Shown here in pieces: positions 1 to 13,700 of a stretch of DNA of 64,000 bases. The translations under genes and the position numbers were made by a program. The notes beneath the pieces were generated by a model, which was given only the letters and a program-made list of their open reading frames with translations, searched no databases and was not told where the DNA came from. Within the stretch, counting starts at the first letter, position 1. Every line of letters begins with the position of its first letter. The stretch covers positions 22,878,001 to 22,942,000 of the forward strand of contig OU612068.1 of the NCBI GenBank assembly GCA_914767715.1, read 5' to 3'. Source of the stretch: Membranipora membranacea. Lineage: Eukaryota; Bryozoa; Gymnolaemata; Cheilostomatida; Membraniporidae.

Positions 1-121
1 GACAACTCTTTGACTAAAACCACTTAAAAATGCTTACGCCAGAGCCAGGGTTTGCACACCTATATAATATGATTATACATATTAAGTAAACATAACACAC
101 ATCACATGTACTCATTTATAT

Positions 122-1734
122 CTATAGTTCCTCAGCTGACAGATCGCCGGGATTGTTATACCTTTCAAGCTCATTGACCCTGGTATTTTTGTCTGAGAGC
201 TGATGTAATATATCCTGCTGTTCCCTTCTTGCATTCTCTAGTTCAGAGTTAGCATTTTCTATTCTGGCCAAGAGTACATCAATTACTTCCTGTAGGTGCC
301 GTCCAGATTCTACAAGAGTTCACGGCAATAAGTATGAGGTGTGGCAATCCAATCAAAATAAGTGTTATCATCTTGCAGGCTCCTGGGTAGCCTTACAAAT
401 CTTTAAATGTCTCTCATGGCTTGTTTCAACTAACCGAGTCTGGATTATAAATAAAGTTATGTAAAATAGAAGATAAGATAAAACATGTTCTGATACAAAT
501 GTTTTTTCAAACAAACATTTTTGAACGGTTTAATAAAGTTAATATCAATCAATATAATATCAAGATAAAGTTGAATCAAACCAAGTTTCCAATTAATAGT
601 AGGCGTCAGCTGCTTCAGTTCTCAAGCCAGAGTGTGAAGAAATGATAGAAATTAGCTTACCTAGGACGACCTCTTCTTCGCTAATATTGAGATAAGGACC
701 AGCAAACATGGACACTTCTCTACTCTGACTCATGTGAGATAAATCTAATCCCTCGTCCATCATCTCAGACTCAAACGACTTATCATTGACTGGTGTGTTT
801 GATCTATCCTGGCCTCCAACAGCACCACCTGATGCTGAGGCAGCGGCTCCTGAGCCTGGGTGACCAGCAGCTGCTCCACCTGGAGCAAATAAAAATATTG
901 TATTGGCAATCAAGTAGGAAATTCTGCAATGCAGAGGTTTGAGCATAAAAACTTGAACAGCGATCATGACCTACCGACAAATTGTCCACAATTCAGGACC
1001 ATGATCAATCCGCAACAACAAATGAAATGCTGCAGTTTCAATCATTTTAAGCTTTTTTGAAAGTAGCAGTACATGCTTGAGTTTGGCTGAAGCTACTGTC
1101 GAGACGCTGAATGTCAATGTAAGTTATAACAATTTCACTCACCAGCTCTGGAGTTAGGTCTGGACACACCTCTGGGTACAGGTGTACTTCTACCCGAGCT
1201 CGGGTATCCCTGTACAGGGCCTATCCTCCCCAGTATATGAGACTCCAGAGATCTCTGTGACTCTACATTACTGGATAATAACTCTAACAGCTTCTGGTTA
1301 GTACCATTGATTGCCTCCCTGAAGAGAAAGAGAGGACGCATCTTCAGAGTTGACTAACTGAATCAGCTGAAACCACTCTAAACGGACTCCATTAAGTAAT
1401 GAGAATAAATTTTTCATGGACTGTACCTTTATATGAATGTTGTGGTCTACATCTTCGAGAAATGACAGTGACCTTAAATTGTTCTTGGGCATTGCCTTAG
1501 ACCTAAAATGGTCATATACAACCAGCCAACTGATATCTTCATGGCAAACAGATAAGAACGGATTCGATATTCATCCAGGTCATACAACATGAAGCTATGT
1601 CTACTGTGACAACTAAGACAGACATACTTTTCTTGTTTGAGGTGATCGAGATCTGTTCGTAGCAGAGAGATGAGATCTTTGGTGTCAGTGGAGCTTGTAG
1701 CTTCTCCCTTCAGTTTCTTGATATCTTTCTTTAG
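122..1734 (-). CDS. AKAP9: Last four exons in the window of the AKAP9-like gene (conserved block)
   Basis: Exons 1734-1628, 1318-1143, 879-661 and 309-122 encode about residues 3069-3297. From my knowledge of human AKAP9, the stretch NQKLLELLSSNVESQ...HILGRIG matches the human NNRLLKILLEVV...HVLGILD region. The stretch DEGLDLS...LNISEEE...LQEVIDVLLARIENANSELE matches the human EEGTELS...LNISSRLQAAVEKLLEAISETSSQLE region. In the human protein this block lies well before the C-terminal PACT domain. The in-frame TAG at 124-122 is therefore probably read only if the intron is retained. A plausible donor (AAAG then GTATAA) ends the exon at 162. No AATAAA is visible between the stop and position 1. 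Confidence 0.65.
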
Positions 1735-4700
1735 CTGCAATGTTTAACAAAACAGTGCATTGGTCTCTTTTCTACACTAAGTGCTACATATCTATTATGG
1801 TGTATACTTGATAAGCTTGTTGGAAAAATATTGATGGATCGACATTCTCTTATCAGACACAATTGAAATTCCTAGGTTTCCAGCTTGGGGCATACTAGGG
1901 TTACTTCTTAGATGTAATAATGATGGAGACCATAAAATGTGAAAACCTGATTACAACATACAAATAACTTGAATGTTGCAGGCCAAATTGTACCTGGCAT
2001 AGTCATTGAAATTAGCTGTTTGTCTGATAAGGGTCCACACTTCACACTATAGCACTGTTTTTTTTTCAACATGTAAAATACTCTGTACACTAAATTTTCT
2101 CTTGAAAAATTTGAAACATTGAAATAAACCAGTATGGATAGCAGAGCTTGCCCTCACCTTGCGCAAACCTTGATAACTACAGCTTGTAGGTAGTAACTAT
2201 TATACCCCCCCTTCACCAAGACACCATGACACAAATTGCCAAAAGATGCAACACCGGAAGCCTTGACTTGCAGGGACTATAAATGCAACTTGTCATACCT
2301 CTGGTGTAATAGACATCTGCTAACAACACTCACCTGTTTGATAGTGTCATCTTTACTCTGGCTGTCAGTGACCACCCTTTGCAGGTGCTCCTGAAGCGAG
2401 TCTATCTGTTTCTGATATTTCTCCTCTAACTCCAGGAGGGACTTTTGCTGTTGAGCTTTAGCACTCTCCTGCTCAGTTTGGAGTGTCGCCATGTTATCAA
2501 ACCAAAGCTGCGAAGTCTCCTACAACATAAGAATGCAACCATCAACTGAAAACATGGCTCAAAACAGTCGACGCGGGCCTAACCTAGTAGACTTGTTATG
2601 ACATTAACATCCCCAATACTACATCTCTGAGGCCAACTATATATAGCTTAGGATATTGTACAGCCCCCAAGAGCAAAGCGCGTCAGCAATAAAGGGGACT
2701 GTCTTAGTTGCTGTAATGATATAATTATTTTGATGCTCCGAAGTATAAATATCAGAACGTGATCTGTCTATGTGACAACAACATTTACACACGTCTTGAT
2801 CCTAAGACAGACCTACTAGTTCTTATGAACGTGTCCCTGCCATAGGACTGCAAGTAGGAAAATTTCCAGTCATTCAATCTACACTTATTATGCAAACTAA
2901 GCATTGAACTAGAAGTCAAATATAGAAGCTAATGACAAGTAACATACCTCTAATGGATAATTATCTAAGATGCCAAGGGCACATCAATAAACAAATAGTC
3001 TATTGACAACTTGGGCACCGCTGTAGTCATGAGATATCAACTGCAGACAGATAATAGCGGACTAAACCTATTGATGCCTATTCACATTACAAAAGTAAGA
3101 AGTCCTACGCTCCGACAGGAACGACAGAGATGGTACAGAATATGATCCCAGCCTGTGACCTCAGTTAGCAATTCGCATTCATCAACACTCAAGAGAGTAA
3201 GCAGGATCAAAATAGTGACAGATCGTACAATCCAATTCTCAGATGAATGCATTTGTAATCCAGATTGGCAGCAGTTCAGCTTACTGTAACAGGTTTGAGA
3301 AAAGGTGCTGCCTTCTTTCTACGCCTTCAAAACGATCTACTGCGTCATAATCCACACATAGAGCAGTGGCAGCTGCACACAAGTGCTCTCACTCTACGCA
3401 GCAGTCCTGTTCCTGACCGAACAGTGTTCACTAAACAGTAAACACTCATAAAATATTCACAGATACCAGCGTCTTATCCCTCAAGATGGACACTAAAGTA
3501 CACTGCCAGTTTGAAACTAATACAAAACTAAAACTGAGCTCCTGTTAGCAAAGAGCTGACACATAAAATTACTGTCATTACTAGGATTAGATTACAAACA
3601 TTACCTGTTATTTAAGTCCAAGACATGCCTTTTACTACATGATGCGTAAAACTCAATGACTGCGATTCAAATGTGGCGGCCTTTGACCGATGATGTGACA
3701 CAACTCTACTATTACATAGACATGCGATATGTCTGAGTAAGATTATAGCTATCAAGCTGATAATCACTTTGTCGCATTGAATGACAAGTTTGTAACACAA
3801 AGCAAATGCCTGTCTATATATAAATCCCATCAACAATTGGGGGCAAGCAAATAATACACAAACTTTATTGAGGCCTTTGTGTAAAGGGCATTTGCAAAAG
3901 GGCTCAAAAACCAACATAACAACTTGTTTCTAATTTATAGACCAGGTTATTAAAATAGAGGCCTACATTGTTATCTTAACAAAACAAAATGCCTCTTCTG
4001 TGTTGTGTGTTAATCATAACGCTGTAATTTTTCATTAAAAATCTCAGCAAAAGAAACATGATATCTGAAAACAAACTGATTTGAAGAGCCTGAGAACTAA
4101 TAACATTCCTTCATTGGAAAGACATTTAAATTCCTAGCCTAAACAAAAACTCTTCTGTTCAGCTATTTTTCAACTTTTCAATTTATTTAATGGGCTTGGG
4201 TTCAACAGAAACCTTGACTGCAAAAAGGCTTGATTCCGTAAAATAACATTTCAATCATAGAACTGATTTGACTGACTGTGAATCTACACAACACTTCGAG
4301 GATTGTGTCAACAAACACAAGTCTACGAGTGGGGCCAATAAATAAGGGTGTACCGGTACTGAAAAAATGTGTCCAAGGCTGAGTATACAAGGTCAACTGA
4401 ACACCTACTTTCGTTACTGTGAAATCATTATGATAATGTTGTTAACTGAAATGCTAAACATGGATCTTTTCTCAGCAACATTTTGCTAGACAAGGAAAAC
4501 ATGTATGAATGGTGTACTTTTATTGAGTCCTACCCCTCCCTCTTTGAATCTTTTGGTGACCTGCTGATTTTCACAGACTAAATGTCTTGAATAGTACAAT
4601 GGAACTTGTGAAGGCGTGAAATACAAGTTTTGGTGGCCTTATGTCTTTTGTCATAAGTTTGATATAATTTGCCTGCATTTTGGGTTGTTCTCATTCCACT

Positions 4701-7700
4701 GGTAAGCTGCCGCTGGCTTTAAGGGGGCAACTACAAATGCAGGCAGGTTGGATCATACTTGAATCTAAATAATAAAGAGATATTTCATTCACAGTAATAC
4801 CAAACAGAAACTCACCTTAGCTTGCTGTCGTTCCGTACCAAGAGATTGCTCAAGATCTTTGATTTTAGAAGTTGCCTCCTCATTTTTAGATTTAAATTCC
4901 TGACGCTCGAGATTAAGCTGATCGTTCAGACTTTGCACTTCAGCCTCATGAGCTAGTCTTTCAGCATCAAAACCATCTCTCTCATGATTTCGTTCATTAG
5001 TGAGCTTCTCAATATCCGTCTCGTGGTCATTGTGCTGTTCTACGAGCGCCTCTTCAAGGAGCTGGTGATGATTTGCCTGGAAAGTAAGGAAAAATTGTAA
5101 GGTTGCAGAAATCATGAATTTTGTTGAACATGATATAGAGTATAACGTTGAACACGCTGTCGAACACGCTGTCGAACACGCTGTCGAACACGCTGTCAAA
5201 CACGCTGTTGAACACGCTGTTGAACACGCTGTCGAACGTTGAAAATTCTGTTGAATATGCGGTAACGCAACATGGCAGATCCACTTAATTATCAGAAAAA
5301 ATTATGTTGTGCCTTGCAGGTTAAGGATTTGGCTCCATTATATCAGTTTAATTCATTCCTCAAATCTTTAATGTACACATCACAAAGAATCATTACCTGA
5401 TTGGTGTTACGGGAGGGGGGGGGGCAGTATCCATCGGTTTTCAAGTGGCGAGGCATAATGCTGAGAGGGTGCCCAAGGTGAAGTTATTGCAAATGATGCT
5501 CTTATGAGAGTCAACTTGGAACATTTCAGCCGAAACACATTTTTACGTGGCACTGCCATTTTGCTCCAAATGGCACAATTTTGCACAAAAAAGCAATTGT
5601 TGTTAATATTCCAGAGCATTGATATTTCAGCTCCCATGGACAGGAAAGGAAAAAAAACTATCATAGAATTGATTATCATGCTTTTCACCAACACAATGTA
5701 ACAAATATTTGTTATATTTAAAAGTTTGAGCTAATTGCAAAAGTCTGCGGCTCACCATTGCATATTTGCCTCAACAAAATTAGCTGATACATTTCAAAGA
5801 GTAACACCGCTTCAAGAGATAAAAACCCATGAGCTATCTTGGGCGTTTACAAACAAACAATCCCTTCTCATTTCAATTAGTCTAAACATTTGCTGATGGC
5901 CTAACACCCTGAAGCACCCTGCCGCTTTGGAAGACCTTGATCAATAGAACTATGAAATGTTCGGCTGGTATCATAGACTTGATAATAAAAGGTTTATAGC
6001 AGGGATAGACTGTGGAAGTAGTTGAGAAAAATCAAGGGGCTAAAGTGACCGACCTTTTCTTTTTGAAGCTCAGCCTCATGTTCAGCTTGTATGGACTCCG
6101 TCTCAGCAGACATTTTATCTATCTGTTCAGTCAGCTGATTTCTGAGTAAGTCCAGCTGCTGCTGGTGTTCATCTGCTAATATCTTCAGCTCCTCCACATG
6201 AGCTACATCCAAGTCCTCAGATCGCTGTTTTACTGTAAATTTGAAATAAGATGTTCTTATCAGCTGGTCGACAAAATGCAATGTCGTGTTGCAGGTTTTC
6301 TTTAGAAACCCATCAAAATATCAGTCAAAAGATGCAGTCAGCTACTGTTGAGATTTGATTTGTAATCCAAGCTATGGTTTCATGTTACTACGGTCAACAA
6401 GAGGTGAAGGTTGCACCCAATATTGAGTTGTGCGTCTAGGAAACTACCAAACTAAAATTGTGCCTACTGCAGAGTAAAAATCATTAGCAGATAATCCTTT
6501 CACCTTCTTTGAAAGCTTTACACAGAATGACTTTAATTGCACAGAAAACTGATCAGTTTGCTAAGTGATTTTCTCAACAATGAAGTGCTATGTCCTCAAT
6601 AGGCTATCAACTGTAATCATTTATAATCTAGTCAAGCTATTTATTAAAATCACAAGCACTCAATAAGATTTCAATGTTTTAAGAAGATAAGCCCCAGCCA
6701 AACTTGCACAAAAGAACACAGTCTTTGTTTGCTCTCTAAATCTTACAAATATCTGTTTGGATTTCAAATTTTGTAGCAAAATTAATTCGTCTACCTCTTA
6801 TCCAAATATTCACTCAAGCTGCTAATTTGCAAAGTGCTATTTGCCAACTCAGTTCATTCTCAACAGACACTCTGGTCTTCAAAATTTGCATGTTTTAGTG
6901 TTTCATATCAAGCAAGTCTGAATTTTTATCACTATGTATGAAGAGGCATATGAAAGGCCAGGACCAAAGAAGAAATGTGAAGAAATACATTTTTCATGTC
7001 TACTGTCAAGAGTTTTACAGCCTTATAAAACAACAAAAAAACATTTATTTTCTTATCACTGTTTTTTAGGAAAAGATCCTGTCTGTTATGCAAAGCCAGT
7101 TGTAAGGAGTACTGTTTACCACTATTATTCAGTATCATATATTATACTATTCCACCATATGGGATAATGTATTATATATTATTCTATTATGTATATTGTA
7201 TTATATATAGTGACTTACTTTCTTGAATTTCTTGCTCATGCTTCTGTTGCTGTTGAAGAAGCTCATCTAAAATAGGATGGTTAAACTGATTAAATTATTT
7301 AACGAAAAAGGGACAACAAAAAGTTATTGTTAGTGTTCCGAGCAATGCACACACCAAATTTGTTCATGAAGACTCCATGGGGGTAGGGAATTTTGTTGGC
7401 AGCAGATGACAACAACAAAAACAGAACACAACGGATTGCAGCCCAAGAACAATTACTCCAATGAATATTTTTATAAGTTTAGAATTACTCGTTAACATGC
7501 AGCAAGTCTATTATTACATCTACATTATGTTGGCCATAAGATACTTCCATCCGAGATTTATTTTTGAAAAGGCCTCTAATGAAAGTGAATTTCATGTTCA
7601 GGTTTAGGATTGTATAACCAACTCAGCGATCTGGGTCCATTTCTTTGTCTAGCCTATAATCACATTTATTTCAGACTATAAATACAGACCGGCCTGTTCC

Positions 7701-10700
7701 TGTTTGAGAGATTCAAGCATCTCCTCCAGACTAGCAGAGCTGACAGTCTTCATCTCCTCCGTCATCTCTTCTATATCTGCTCTGTGCTCAGCTAACAACT
7801 GCTCCTAGAGAGAGAACAAGAGTGAGCATGGGGTGAACATTGGAGGGGAGACTAACCAGTAATAGAGATAAACTTAATGACTAAAAACTGAATGATAAAT
7901 AAATTTCCGAGGTACTATGGTCCTATCGAGGAGGGAAAGGACATGAGGAGACACAGTACCAATAGACTTAGTATTAAATCATTATTAAGTCCATAACATT
8001 TCCAATTTTATCTATCCCTTTACTCCTTGGCTCTATCCAGGGAGTTTTGTCCTCAACTCTCTGATGCTACATTATGACAGCATATCACATCCAAACTTAC
8101 ATCTACACAGTTGGTCCATTCATAAAGAATACACTTCATTTGTTCTTCATTTGTGACCAAGTCTGAATTTTTTTGTGATTGCATCTTAAAGTGTTGTCTT
8201 CATTTCAGATTTGTCACATGTTGACTTGCAGACATAATAGATAAAACTGCTAACCTTTAGCTCAGTCTCTGCTTGTAATGCTGCTGATTTGATTTCTTCT
8301 TCTCTCTGTTTGATGAGCTCTTCATACTCTGATCTAACCGATTCCAATCTTTCATCAGAGGCAGACTTTTCAGTCTCAAGTCTCTCTGAGAACTCAACAT
8401 GTAAATCATCGACCTACACGGCAAGAAGAGGACAACTTATCACATCATAAACAAAAGTTGAATTCGAAAAATCGTTGAGCTTGTAATCTTGTAATAATAA
8501 ACTTTCAGTTTTTGACACAGCCTGGCAGGGCCTTTTAAGCTGCATAAAGGGAGAAACTTTTATTGATCAGAATCGAGGCTCATCATATACAGAGAAGAAG
8601 ACATCTTGTGATGATGATGCTCGTAAACACATAGAAACTTCGGTTAGTTTGTCAATGTTACTATCAAAATCGGCATCTGAAATCCACAAGAACAAAATAC
8701 CGCATTACATAATGAAACTAACACAGCTTGATACGGAGACTTACTATTTTCTGATTTTGTTGTTTGAGTTGTTCCTCAGTCTCAGTCAGCTGTAGGTTAT
8801 GTTGCTCTTTGATTGCTTCGATCTCATCCTGGCGCTCCCCCAAAGCTTTCTCTAGTAACTGTGTGTGCTCAGTAGATAGTCTACAATATAGAGAGTAGCT
8901 ATTTACATGTTCACCTAACACCGTGTACTGAATTCAACGCAATAAGGTATAAGATTCTGTTACTGATTCGCTGGATCTTTAAGAGATAGTGTTCTACTTA
9001 CAGCTCTAACAATGAATAAAAATTCTGCACCTTGAGGAGCAATCCAGACCGTAATCTCCTAAGATTAACAGAATAATATGACCACATGTTCTCCCATCAG
9101 ATTACACTCCATTACACTATCATTAATGGATACTTGTGGTTACCAGAGTTAAGCGGAGTCCACAAGTTATTATGCCCACATTACATGTACAATTCCGCCA
9201 ATCCGTTCTCAAGACAAATTTGATACCAGGCAAGCGATTATGAATAAGGCAGTATTACATGTTATTTGTGTCATTGCGTTCCCATGTTGAGGCGTTCTGA
9301 CTACGAGAATGGTGGGTATCAGAAATGCAACCAACAGTTTGACGTATATATGACACACATTGAGGTTTAGATCTGCTGTTTTATTTTTATATTTAGAGCA
9401 AATACACGTACTGTTTAAGTTGAGTTGCTGATGTTTCTTGTAATTCTAACAGTCTCTTCTCATATTCCTCCATCACTTGGCCAACCTTTCCATCGTGCTC
9501 GTTAGCAAACTTTGATAGTCTCTCAACCTCTGTCCGTCTTACATCCTCTAAATTCTCATCATGTTTCTCATTTAGAGAGGATACATTGTCTTCATGCTGT
9601 TGATTGAGTGTGGTGATTTGATCCTCATATTGCTGCTTGAGTTCCTCAATCTGTTCACTCTGTTGTTGCTGTAGCGTTGCAACATGTTCATTGTGATTGT
9701 TCTTCATTTCTGCTAGCTGTTCGTTGTGTTGGGTTGTAAGCGTTGAGGTTTGCTCATCATGCTGCTGTGACAATTCTAAGAGCTTAGCTTCAAACTCAGA
9801 CTTCTGTTTGTTGAGGTGTTCGATAATTGCAGGAGCTGAACCGGAGTCAACAGCTACGCAAAAAAATTACACAAAAATAAGAACCTCCAGTAAAATATTC
9901 ATAATGAATGCAACTTTGCGCTACCTTTATGGTGTGCCAACAGCCTCTATAGCTCAGTGGAAGAGCACTGCTCTCGTAAAGCAGGGGTCGTGGGTTCAAA
10001 CCCCACTGGAGGCTGCCATTTTAAACAAAATGTGAGTCAAAAGCGCAAATATCAACCCAGAGTTGTTTTACTAATTGCTTATGAGTGGACAACTCCCAAT
10101 TATACCAAGGAGATGAGACACCGAATATTTGAGTGAACATATGTCATGACACTAGCCTTGTCATACGACGTGACAAAGCTATCATGACACTATATAGTGG
10201 AAAGTGCGATATCAATTCTCAACATGGAATTTAGAATGGTCATACCTGATTTATATTCTGAAAACTCATCTTGCACTTTTTCCAGCTCTGTTTTTGCTGA
10301 CATCATTTCCTGTTCAAACTCCGCATTCAAGAGATTCCTCAGCTCATCTAGTTTAGCAGTAAGTTCATTTTGTTGTTCAGCCTTAGTTTGTGTCAGGGTC
10401 TCCTCATACTGTGAGGTTACCTCAGACTTACTAGCTTGTATCTGATCCTCGAGTTCTGACCTAAGTGTAGATATTCCACTCTCATGATCATCTTTTAGAG
10501 TCAGGAGCTGACTGTTATGTTCAGTGATTGACTTCTCCATCTCGCTCTCAAGTTCCAGCTGTAAAGCATTACCATAGTTTATAGACCCCCTTTTGAAGAT
10601 ATTCAAGGCTTGAACTTTGCTGTAGGAATGCATATCATTTCATTGGTACATGGTATTTTTTCAGTTGTTATGTATCATTTCAACTTGGGTTGGACAGACA

Positions 10701-13700
10701 TACATTCCTATTCCTCAGAGAAAATAATAATAAATGGTAAAGTTAAAATAGAATCATGGCTCATCATAATATGACTAAATCAAACATGGACATCAATCTC
10801 AGACAAGGAGCTAACCTCTTGTATTTGCTAGCAATAACCCTCTCCATTGGTGAAGAGAGAAGGGTTTTTGCAAATGGCAATCCTGTGAATTGACAACAGA
10901 ATGCAGTGATTTTTCTGATATTAGATATATCAGCCAAATGACAACATTAGTCAACAGAAGCCTGTATTGACAAGCTTTGTTGGAGATGAGGGGGGAGCTT
11001 GTCAATACAGGCTTCTGTCAACAGAAGATGAGAACTTCTTACCAGTTGACCGGTGAGGGAGGCAATCTCTAGCTTGTGTTTCTTTGTTTCCTCCAGATTA
11101 TCATTCGTCTGCTCAGTGAGTTCATTCTCATGTGACTCTCTCAGTTTAGCCATCTAAATAAGTAAAGATCAAAATAGTGTCATGTTTAGTTTTCTCCACC
11201 TCTAAGATTTTTGTGTGTTTTACCAATTATAACAGCTGCAGTGCAGATATCTGAACAATATTTTTATTCATATTATAATTTAGGATAAAGAGAGAGAAGC
11301 GGGAACATACCTCATTTCGATACTCTTCTCTCAGTGATTGTTCTGTGGATCGAGCAGTGTCAAGTTTTTCCTCAAGTGCTGAACCTTGTTTCTCAGCATT
11401 CTTTAGCTGAGCTTCTTGGCTTGCAACCTAAAATTGATCAATGCAGCTGATAACATATATAAAATAATAATAATAATATAATAACAATTTTAATGTATGA
11501 TATCACCAGGGAAAGAAGTTCAAACGCCATGCAAAAGCCATATACAGCCTTTGATCATATATCATATATGCTCTCAGCCTCTCAGCCTCTCAGCCTCTCA
11601 GCCTCTCAGCGCTGCAAGAAAGACACTATTAATATGTATGCAATGTATGTTATTTTTAGTTTATAGATTTAAGCTGAGGGCCTTTTCATGGAATAAATTA
11701 TAACAATCTAGAGCTTGGTATTGGCCATAAACGTAAATAAGTATTTTATATCAATAAAGTGTAAAAAAAAAAAAATCGAAAAAGAAGCTTCCGCCCGAAC
11801 AGGGACTCGAACCCTGGACCCTCAGATTAAAAGTCTGATGCTCTACCGACTGAGCTATCCGGGCTGCTCATGTACGAGGCAGGTTTGTTATCGATTATAA
11901 ATGGCTCGCCTCTATTATCGCTATATTTTGCACAATTAAGAACGGTGATTGGCTGACCATTGTTATTGCCGATGAAATTCTAGACAAAGAGCCAATCAGA
12001 ATTCATTCAATAAGTCCAGAAATTGCAAGTATGATACGGGCTACCCATAATTAAATAGAAGCGATGGGCTTCAGTGATTGAATACCTATTATATGACAGT
12101 ATTTCACTTAGTTGAACCAGCTGAATCTCTAGCTTGAGCAAAGGGGTTAGATCATAGAGTTATTATATAATAACTCTATGGGTTAGATACTGTTTGGTTG
12201 AACATTACTATAACTATACACAATATCAAAGCTATTAAATTCCTCTCTTTGACATGATTTGAGTTTGAATCCAGAGTTACACATCTAAAATATTCCAAGC
12301 TTGCCCGCAACAATGAAGGGAGAGGGAGTTCAGTGCCCGCAACAACAAGCACAGTTTATACCCTCAAACAACCGGGACTAGATTGCTAAGGTATAGATAT
12401 TGCTATGGCCAAGGAGTACCAGTTGTTAACCCCTGCTACTTCTAGGAAGTAGATATATACCATCTAACAAACATCGAACGATAGTCATCTTTCTACTGAC
12501 AGTCAACCAAGGATTCAAGAGAAACAATTGTTGATGCTTCCCATGAAATCAATATTGCAAAGAAAGGAGTCACAACAATGATCAACATATTTGATGATTC
12601 CCCTGAGATAAATCGATAAGTGGTTGGTAGGTAAGACGAAAACTCAGAACTTCGACAGAGTGAATTACATGTCAAACAAATTCACACCTTCTCTTCCTTC
12701 ACCAGGGGGTTCATCAGGCGCGGGGGGGGGGGAGGGGAAGCAAGAGTTAGCGAAGCTCGAAGAAGATCATACCTGGGTGTTGAGTTGATCTCTCTCTGTT
12801 TTTGTCAGCTCTAGCTCGTTATCTTTACTGACTATTTTAGCTGTGAGCTCATCGACTTCTTTCTCCAGATCCGTAATCCTCTCTGATTTCTCCTGCTGCA
12901 GCGATTCATCCATCTCAGCGAGGGTCATAGCAGCGCGAGGTGGTGACCTACCAATAGAGACAAGCTGTGTAACCTGGTATCGGTTGAATTTAAAAAACAG
13001 TCTAAGGGTCGATACTTTATCATACAATAGCCGCAGTACTAAATGGTATTACTGTTTCCGATCACAAAAATGTAAGTTCCAACCAACAGAAACGTAAAGC
13101 AAGGTAAGGCAACTCCTTTGCAGCCAGAGCAGAAAAAGCAACCTCATTACAATCTTCTCACTCAAATTAGTCCATGATACCCACAAATCAGGAAAACAAG
13201 GCAACCACTTACCTATGTAAAAGATATGAAAGCACTTAAAATGTGAAACTGAAACACGCCAGACATTTTGTGTACTGAAATTGTGGTCCCATGACCTTTT
13301 CTGGGCAGATTAGTCTGTTGCACCTAAACTCCCCCCCCCCCCCCAGCTGACTTATACGCTTCAGCTCAAGGTCAATGATTTCAACAAGAACAATGCAATC
13401 ATCAATGTGAAGCAGAGCTAAACTTATTCCTAACAGCTACCATGTTCTAGGTATGAGCAATAAGGAACCTACCCCTCGCTGCTGTCCAGATCACTGAGTA
13501 CAGTCATAGTGTGGTATACCTTACTCTTCTCTCTCTCCCTCGCTCTGATAGATTCAGTCATAGAATCACCAGTGTGGTACGGTTTATTGACATTGTCTCG
13601 TGGTGAGTTTAGGCTTTGTGCTATGTTTTAAAAAAAAACATGGATATAATTAATAAGAAGACTATACTTACAGGAAGCTGAGTATTCTTGGGGACATTCT

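Noticed and set aside
4789-5284. Frames with Ala-Cys-Ser-Thr or Val-Phe-Asp-Ser repeats
   Set aside because: They are read-through of the 12-bp minisatellite next to a real exon. The periodicity of 12 keeps every frame open.
6934-7167. Plus- and minus-strand frames of about 70 codons in an intron
   Set aside because: Overlapping open frames on both strands in AT-rich intron DNA, without splice or domain support.
9697-10035. Plus-strand 112-codon frame
   Set aside because: It runs antisense through an AKAP9-like exon and then through the tRNA-Thr gene, so it is not a plausible protein.
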